From: Duncaniella sp.
GTDB taxonomy: Bacteria > Bacteroidota > Bacteroidia > Bacteroidales > Muribaculaceae
Direction: 5' to 3'
Assembly (NCBI GenBank): GCA_029061025.1
Contig: JAIDSW010000076.1
Coordinates: 1 to 56,776, forward strand
DNA: 56,776 nucleotides
In this document: one piece after another, positions 51,945-56,776 of the stretch
Numbering within the stretch: position 1 is the stretch's first letter
Layout of the letters: the number at the start of each line of letters is the position of its first letter
The notes under the pieces: generated by a model
Database searches by the model: none
The model's input: the letters and a program-made list of their open reading frames with translations, nothing else
What the model was told of the DNA's origin: nothing
Translations under genes and position numbers: made by a program

Positions 51945-52640
51945 TTTTTATTAATCGAAAAAAATTTTTTAAAATAAAGAATTTTAACAGGAGCAGTAAT
52001 GCGTGTAAATTCACGTGATAACTTTCAGCCATTTTCCTTGCATTTCAGGGTTATTGATACGGGGTTAACATTCTGCCGCCCTTTTTCAACACTACCCGCT
52101 ACTGAAAGATAGACGTTTACGCGCTTTATCTACACTATGTTTATAAGGTGCAAAGTTAATAAATTCTTGTGTAAAATCATCATGCAAAATGTCAAAAAGG
52201 GTACTGAAAAGTGTGTGTATAACTATGTGACATAATATTTGCACCGTGGTGTCATCATCGTTATAAGAATTTGAATCTCAATTTTGCAAGAGTAACTTGT
52301 TGAATATTCTCAACAATTATCTACACGGTTGCTGACACTCTTTTCAACACACGTTTTCATCATCATTAATTAGTATTCAACTGATTGTGCTTACAAAAGT
52401 GGAAAATTTACATGAAATTTACACAGCTATTGACACTTTATATACATCATAAAACTCTCTTGTTCAGTCATACTGTTATGTTTCTTTACATAGTGTGGAT
52501 AACAATGCCTTACACTATCTACACACCATCTTTTGTGAATTTACACCCATGTTGACAATTTACTTAATCAACACGCTTATATACACTTTATCGACATGAT
52601 AAATCATTGATTAATAGATGGTAATAGCAGTTATTTACAT
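51945..52640. other. Candidate replication origin: AT-rich region dense in DnaA boxes
   Basis: Nearly 700 bp without a gene. Words close to the DnaA box TTATCCACA are frequent. A perfect one lies on the minus strand at 52494-52502 and TTATACACA on the minus strand at 52214-52222. Near matches occur at 52126, 52317, 52438, 52577, 52588 and 52631 (plus strand starts). Runs of TTTACA and TTGACA words and AT-rich tracts lie between them. A TTCACGTGA core lies near 52010. This is what an oriC looks like, though box matches alone do not prove it. No dnaA gene is near. Confidence 0.55.
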
Positions 52641-52653
52641 GGTGTAATTTGTA

Positions 52654-52675
52654 CGGACGCGAATTTTCGCGTCCG
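52654..52675. repeat. GGACGCG palindrome right of the candidate origin
   Basis: A 10-bp perfect inverted repeat (52654-52663 with 52666-52675) around two bases. It shares the GGACGCG core with the hairpin between apt and uvrC. Confidence 0.55.
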
Positions 52676-52763
52676 CATCCACAACATGAATTGAACCGAT
52701 AGCCTAATGATGACAAAAAGATCACCGCTAACGCTAATATCGTCATACTCATTTTGCTCCGCC

Positions 52764-52788
52764 GGGCGCTTCACAGGAGCGCCCCTAC
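52764..52788 (-). repeat. REP-like palindrome, GTAG-tagged
   Basis: On the minus strand, GTAG is followed by GGGCGCTCC, a short spacer and AGCGCCC. Related copies lie at 52828, 54990, 55104 and 56604. The GTAG tag plus palindrome is the signature of elements mobilised by RAYT transposases. Confidence 0.6.
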
Positions 52789-52827
52789 AATATTGCCATT
52801 CAGAGATATGGTTGTTATGTGTTATCT

Positions 52828-52852
52828 GTAAGAGCGCTCCAGGGAGCGCCCG
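52828..52852 (+). repeat. REP-like palindrome, diverged copy
   Basis: GTAAGAGCGCTCCAGGGAGC runs into GCCCGG, a variant with GTAA in place of GTAG. It lies 40 bp from the inverted copy at 52764, so the two form a BIME-like pair. Confidence 0.5.
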
Positions 52853-52931
52853 GCCGGGCAAAACAGTAATTATAAAATAACCGCTTGCCACAATGATAAT
52901 GACAAGCGGATTATAATATGATATATAGTGA

Positions 52932-53228
52932 TTAAAGCGCGCGGTCGATAAGTTCGCCCAGCTGGTTGGCAGTCTTTTTACCACTTTCGCGCATCAGTTC
53001 CTCGCCTTCCTTGAAAAGAATGTAGCAGGGATAAGCCGTGATGCGGAAGTGTTCGCTTACGCGGTTGTTGAAATGGTTGGGGAAATAGATTACATGAGCC
53101 TTTCCCTCATACTTGGCGCTCACCTCTTCCACTATAGGTTTCACCTCTGAGGCTTCTTCCTTGCCCTCATGCACAAATGCCACTAGAGTAGGCATCTTTT
53201 CTTTAATGATTTCTTCAAGATTTTTCAT
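52932..53228 (-). CDS. Thioredoxin-fold protein lacking the CxxC motif
   Basis: A 98-residue protein with a thioredoxin-like order: VAFVHEGKEEASEVKPIVEE at the place of the active site, HVIYFPN, then TAYPCYILFKEGEEL with the cis-Pro loop. The redox CxxC is absent; the only Cys is next to the cis-Pro. It may bind other proteins instead of reducing them. It lies between the two halves of the origin-like repeat, and no clear promoter is seen. Confidence 0.85.
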   Translation of the reverse strand: MKNLEEIIKEKMPTLVAFVHEGKEEASEVKPIVEEVSAKYEGKAHVIYFPNHFNNRVSEHFRITAYPCYILFKEGEELMRESGKKTANQLGELIDRAL

Positions 53229-53725
53229 ATCTGATCTGTATTTTTAATTTCTGTAATTATAACGCCCAAGCCACAATAACGGTTTACACCCGCGCAACTG
53301 AATACAATTTTAAAAAATATAAATTTACATGATTATATACACTTTTTCTACATCATAATACATTGATTATTAATAGATTAAATATAGTTATTTACACATT
53401 GTAGAAAAAGTTGTGATTACTTTTTTACATGATAGATAAGGATGCCATATTGAGATTTGGTAGTGCATAAAACCCCTGAAAAGTCGCTCAGCAGCTTTAT
53501 ATAAATAATTGAATAGCAGAATATACAAGTGATGAGATATGATCCGACAGCAAAAGGTGTCTGCAATGAGATTCTTGTTTATGCTTTTTTATATTGCTGT
53601 TTAAATGGCGAACAAGGAGGAATAAACTCGGTAGGGTGTTGTTCGTTAAATTGACTGTATTACACCTAAATAACCCTCATACCTCTATTAACCAAATGAC
53701 TTTCCGAAAGTAAAGGCACATTTAA
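53229..53725. other. Gene-poor AT-rich region with a second origin-like repeat
   Basis: Nearly 500 bp without a convincing gene. The part at about 53330-53410 repeats the right end of the candidate origin (about 52575-52645): TATATACACTTT, a C-A-T-CATAA segment, CATTGATTA, ATAGAT and TATTTACA follow in the same order. DnaA-box-like TTATATACA (53333) and TTATTTACA (53388) occur. A 40-codon frame from about 53532 is Cys-rich but has no supporting context. Confidence 0.6.
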
Positions 53726-54799
53726 TTATATATTGCTCTCTATTTCTTCTACTGTTGGTAATGTTCCTTTGAAATCAACAGGAAAGAGTTTTGCCAATTC
53801 GTATTCAGAAATACCGATTGGTTCATTTATGGCTTCTAAAGCGTATTTAGCCAACACATTATCTTTTGTCTTGCATATCAGTATGCCGATTGTTGGATTA
53901 TCTGTTTCTGCACGTAATTCGTGATTGACAGCGGCAACGTAAGTGCCAAGTTGTCCGAGACTGCTTGCTTCAAATTTCCGCGTTTTTATTTCAACTACTA
54001 CATAACAATGTAGTTTGGTGTTGTAGAACAACATATCCAAGAATTGCTCTGTACTTCCAACCTTAATCCTGAATTCGCGTCCCATATAAGCAAAGCCGCT
54101 ACCCAATTCAAGCAGAAATTTTGCAATATTATTCTCTAATGCATCTTTCAACTCTTTCTCTCTATAATTCTCTGCTATACTGATAAAATCAAATGTATAT
54201 GGGTCTTTTGTTATCTCCTGTGCTAAGTCTCCGTGAGGCTGAGGTAATGCACTGTGAAAATTTGTAATTGCTCGTCCTTGACGTTCATACAAGTCTGTAT
54301 CTACAAAATTTTCAAGCATCCCACGAGACCAATTGTTCGCTATAGTTTTACGGACAAAGAAAATAGCCTTGTCGATATTATCTTGATACTTATCCATGAT
54401 GACCTTGTGATGTCCCCAGGGTATCATAAAGATTTCTTCCCCAACTTGGGGAACAATTTGAGATTCTTGTTGCGTAATTTCTTCCTCAACTTGGGGAAGA
54501 AATTTATCTGCCTTTGGATAAAGCAGATAGAATCGCTGCATATATCGAAGATTTGTAGGAGAAAAACTTTTTACTCCGGGCAGTAAAACCTTTAAGTCTT
54601 GACTGACATTCTCAAAGAATTTATCTCCCCACTTATATTGCGATTTCTTTTCTGTTATTTCTCGACCTAAATTCCAATAAAATTTTAGCATTTCAGAATT
54701 AACAAATGTGGCAGCTTTTATTTGGCTACGACGGAATTTTTCACTTATAATAGTGATCCATTCTTTATAGGTCTTATCTGTGTTAAGAAGTGTACTCAT
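53726..54799 (-). CDS. YhcG/DUF1016 family PD-(D/E)XK nuclease
   Basis: A 357-residue protein with an N-terminal DUF1016 helical domain (YKEWITIISEKFRRSQIKAA, LKFYWNLGREITEK, SPTNLRYMQRFYLLYP) and the C-terminal YhcG nuclease (GREFRIKVGSTEQFLDMLFYN, then VVVEIKTRKF with the D...ExK residues). I use the ATG at 54799 (MSTLLNTD); the frame is open to 54820. A low-complexity linker (EEEITQQESQIVPQVGEEI) is coded by CCCAACTTGGGG palindromes. The gene is markedly AT-rich and stands alone. Related proteins occur in defence islands, but no partner is seen here. Confidence 0.9.
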   Translation of the reverse strand: MSTLLNTDKTYKEWITIISEKFRRSQIKAATFVNSEMLKFYWNLGREITEKKSQYKWGDKFFENVSQDLKVLLPGVKSFSPTNLRYMQRFYLLYPKADKFLPQVEEEITQQESQIVPQVGEEIFMIPWGHHKVIMDKYQDNIDKAIFFVRKTIANNWSRGMLENFVDTDLYERQGRAITNFHSALPQPHGDLAQEITKDPYTFDFISIAENYREKELKDALENNIAKFLLELGSGFAYMGREFRIKVGSTEQFLDMLFYNTKLHCYVVVEIKTRKFEASSLGQLGTYVAAVNHELRAETDNPTIGILICKTKDNVLAKYALEAINEPIGISEYELAKLFPVDFKGTLPTVEEIESNI

Positions 54800-54961
54800 G
54801 ACAGCAAAGTTACGCAACATTCCTGAATTTCTCTGCCTTTTCCAACGCTTTTAATGTGCGGTAACTTCGTGTGTGATGTTTACAGACCGGAAAATATTTT
54901 ACGGTTACGGCTCATTATAATTTTTTCTGCACGCTAAATGAAATTTATACATGCTCCCTAT

Positions 54962-55083
54962 CTTATTTAATTAATTGAATTGCAATCCTGTAGGGGCGCT
55001 CCATGGAGCGCCCGGCCGGGCAAAAGGTAATTTCAGTCATTGTGCTCAAATAGCTCCGCCAGACAAAAGGTAATTTCAATATT
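54962..55083 (+). repeat. Direct repeat, left copy (about 120 bp)
   Basis: This segment and that at 56576-56700 share the same order: CTTATTTAATTAATTGAATTGCA, a REP-like palindrome, CCGGCCGGGCAAAAGGTAAT, CAGTCATTGTG/CAGCCATTGTG, CAAATAGCTCC and GGTAATTTC. They are in the same orientation, about 1.6 kb apart, and flank the coiled-coil gene. Confidence 0.75.
54990..55013 (+). repeat. REP-like palindrome, GTAG-tagged (in left repeat)
   Basis: GTAG followed by a perfect 20-base palindrome GGGCGCTCCATGGAGCGCCC. This is the best-formed copy of the family in the window. Confidence 0.65.
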
Positions 55084-55103
55084 CATGCTCATTTTGCTCC
55101 GCC

Positions 55104-55128
55104 GGGCGCTCCTGTGAAGCGCCCCTAC
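55104..55128 (-). repeat. REP-like palindrome, GTAG-tagged
   Basis: On the minus strand, GTAG, GGGCGCTTCACAGGAGCGCCC, then GGCGGAGCAAAATGAG. It is inverted relative to the copy at 54990, about 90 bp away, so the two form a pair. Confidence 0.6.
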
Positions 55129-55479
55129 CGGATATGCGGGTGATAATCGGTAAGTTGTGATAGATAAAAAAACAGGGACACAGCAATTACTGTATCCCTG
55201 TGGTCGTGGGGCGGGTGGGGCGAGTGTATCAGCACAAGCGATGGCTTGAACGATGTCGATAACCCTTCGTTTTCCGGTCAAGAGCTAAATCAGCCTCCGA
55301 ACAGTCAAGTCATCAACGGCTAAGTGTGTTTTGGAAAACCGGTCATTGTAATGAGCACAAGGCTTACTGAAAAATTACCGCGTTTTACGGCGGCTCAAAA
55401 TTTTCTTGCGAGTAATGATACACCGCCCTCATCCCTGCGGGCGACGGCGGCCATAATCCGGCACCGTCGGATTCCTACC
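55129..55479. other. Intergenic region, no gene supported
   Basis: About 350 bp between the repeats and the coiled-coil gene. A minus-strand frame of 82 codons crosses a palindrome and has low-information composition, so I do not call it. No RNA gene is seen. Confidence 0.5.
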
Positions 55480-56376
55480 TCACGACTTTGACTTACCGAG
55501 TTGCGATACCGTTTCGTAGATGTCGCGCAGCGACTCGGGTATGCGTATGCGCAGAGCGGCTATTTCTTTTGAGCGGGTGCATTTATGTTCGGCCAGACGG
55601 GCCTCTACAATGTTGCACTGGGCTGCCCAGTCGCTCATCTCTTGCGAGAATTTGGTTCTCGCTGCAAGTTCCGATTCTTCTACGGCTTTTTTACACTCGT
55701 GTTTCATGGCATTAAGCTGCGACTGCACGTCGCGATACTGCGCCTGAAGTGAAAAATACACATCCTCCACCACTTGAGAATCTACCGTGGGCTGGTAGGT
55801 AAATATGAGCGTATCGCGTCCCTTACCCTCCACTTCATGAGGTTTCTTGCCCTTAGCCTGCAACTGCTGGCGCGCTTCGGCCAGTTCTCCCCCCGGGTGT
55901 ATGGCTTTGCCGAGAGTCGACGCAAGAGCTTCAAGCGTGTAATAGCGACAACGCTCGTCGATTGTCTTTGATGCGTAATAGTCATCTTCGGTCAAATAGT
56001 AGCCGAGGTGTGGTTCTTTTTCAAGATCTAAGCCGCATTCTCCGGCATAATCTTCAAAGTTCAGTTGTCTTACTTTGCTGAGTAATCTTTCCTTGGCTTT
56101 AATAGCCTCGCGAAGCCACGCTATAAGTGATTTTGCCTGGGCGACGCGTTTCAGTAGCTCAGGAATTTTTTCCACTTCCGCATTATCAGCTCCCTTATTG
56201 AGAACATTGGGTTTTTCTCCGCTTATGAGGGTGACAGTAGTGGAATATAGTGTGATTTCCTTAAGCGAAGTTTCGATTTCGCTTATCATTTCCTTGGCCA
56301 GATTGGCGATGTGATTGGCCGAGGTTGAGGTGAGACCCTTTCCGTCGGCATCAAAAAATATCATGTCCTTTTCCAT
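55480..56376 (-). CDS. Coiled-coil protein of unknown function between direct repeats
   Basis: A 298-residue protein rich in Glu, Lys and Ala, with long helical stretches likely to form coiled coils (about 20-115 and 200-298). There is no signal peptide or membrane segment. Recognisable words include RVAQAKSLIAWLREAIKAKERLL and EESELAARTKFSQEMSDWAAQ, but no family. An alternative start is M5. The direct repeats on both sides suggest that it entered as a cassette. A -7-like TAATTTTG lies at 56403-56396 without a clear -33. Confidence 0.7.
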   Translation of the reverse strand: MEKDMIFFDADGKGLTSTSANHIANLAKEMISEIETSLKEITLYSTTVTLISGEKPNVLNKGADNAEVEKIPELLKRVAQAKSLIAWLREAIKAKERLLSKVRQLNFEDYAGECGLDLEKEPHLGYYLTEDDYYASKTIDERCRYYTLEALASTLGKAIHPGGELAEARQQLQAKGKKPHEVEGKGRDTLIFTYQPTVDSQVVEDVYFSLQAQYRDVQSQLNAMKHECKKAVEESELAARTKFSQEMSDWAAQCNIVEARLAEHKCTRSKEIAALRIRIPESLRDIYETVSQLGKSKS

Positions 56377-56776
56377 AGCATTTTTCTTTTTGATGCAAAA
56401 TTATATACCCGTTGCGCAACGTATCTGCGCACAATAAAAAATAGTTGTTATAATAAGAAAAAATCTCTCGGCGACAGCGCGATAACCAACCGCGGAGAGG
56501 TGAATCATGACCTGGTAAAGAACCGCGGAGCGACGAGGTAGTGAGGGCGTATTTTACAACCTCGCCGCCCCGCGGCTTATTTAATTAATTGAATTGCAGT
56601 CATGTATGGACGCACACTGGGGAGCGCCCGGCCGGGCAAAAGGTAATATCAGCCATTGTGTTCAAATAGCTCCGGCCGGCAAAGGTAATTTCTATAATCG
56701 TAACCATCCGAAATAAGCCGTCTTTTACATGGATTTTTTGAGAGCGAACTTTGCGATCAAAAAGGCCATGTTTAAT
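56377..56776. other. Window end: inverted repeat and right copy of the direct repeat
   Basis: About 400 bp without a gene. An imperfect inverted repeat (CCGCGGAGCGACGAGGT near 56523-56539, with ACCTCGCCGCCCCGCGG near 56559-56575) precedes the right copy of the direct repeat. The last 70 bp show nothing I recognise. Confidence 0.5.
56576..56700 (+). repeat. Direct repeat, right copy (about 120 bp)
   Basis: Partner of the segment at 54962-55083, same orientation. It differs by scattered substitutions, and the palindrome (about 56604-56629) has GTAT instead of GTAG and a broken stem, so this is the more decayed copy. Confidence 0.75.

Noticed and set aside
52009-52020. Second parS site in the candidate origin
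   Set aside because: Only the core TTCACGTGA is present. About 10 of 16 positions match, too few to call.
53532-53654. 40-codon Cys-rich plus-strand frame
   Set aside because: No promoter, ribosome-binding site or homologue that I recognise. Short frames of this length are expected by chance in AT-rich DNA.
55033-55281. 82-codon minus-strand frame across the REP-like palindromes
   Set aside because: Much of it is repeat sequence and the translation has no family likeness.
55190-55320. Possible tRNA or structured RNA
   Set aside because: I looked for acceptor and T-arm words and found none.

Overview
The window looks like chromosomal DNA of a Bacteroidales bacterium, most likely from the Muribaculaceae or a near relative. 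The order-level call rests on promoters of the form TTG-N19/20-TAnnTTTG, paired DUF1573 proteins, a PorZ-type propeller with a type IX secretion C-terminal domain, a DUF4369-type lipoprotein, a fimbrillin-like lipoprotein, a C10 (streptopain-like) protease and the order dapB-lepB-wbqC. The family-level call is inference. I found no rRNA, tRNA or CRISPR array.

Layout. 0.1-7.4 kb (minus): rsmH, a TPR membrane protein, a small HEKIH protein, uvrC, apt, mnmG and ybeY, with a near-perfect parS-like site between mnmG and apt. 7.7-15.9 kb (plus): a bifunctional (p)ppGpp enzyme next to a PgpH-type c-di-AMP phosphodiesterase, then small envelope proteins and yifB. 15.9-22.5 kb (minus): a MarR / DsbA-like / metallo-hydrolase operon with a candidate operator, an envelope protein, and a DUF3737 / C-S lyase / MATE operon. 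22.5-28.3 kb (minus): a REP-associated (RAYT) transposase fused to a second domain, a fimbrillin-like lipoprotein with a C10 protease, and a flippase-like membrane protein. 28.3-31.8 kb (plus): a Xer recombinase, a hibernation factor and transketolase. 31.9-35.4 kb: a deleted second copy of the RAYT gene, then four plus-strand genes that include a P22-type phage portal protein with no head or terminase genes beside it. 35.5-41 kb (minus): meaB, a DUF3791-DUF3990-DUF3791 trio with overlapping genes, two DUF1573 proteins, and a second C-S lyase. 40.3-50.9 kb (minus): a long, tightly packed run from leuS through rdgB, porZ, dapB, lepB and wbqC to an acyltransferase. 51-56.8 kb: nadA, an AT-rich stretch dense in DnaA-box-like words (candidate oriC), a thioredoxin-fold protein without CxxC, a YhcG-type nuclease, REP-like palindromes, and a coiled-coil protein between two direct repeats.

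How it fits together. Most of the window is housekeeping: ribosome and tRNA maturation, DNA repair, the stringent response, cell-envelope export, and lysine and NAD synthesis. Accessory material is concentrated in four places: the RAYT genes and their palindromes, the portal-gene island, the DUF3990 trio and the region right of nadA. The parS-like site and the DnaA-box cluster suggest that the replication origin lies in or close to this window. The most unusual signals are the isolated portal island, the duplicated origin-like sequence, and the RAYT fusion with its degenerate partner.
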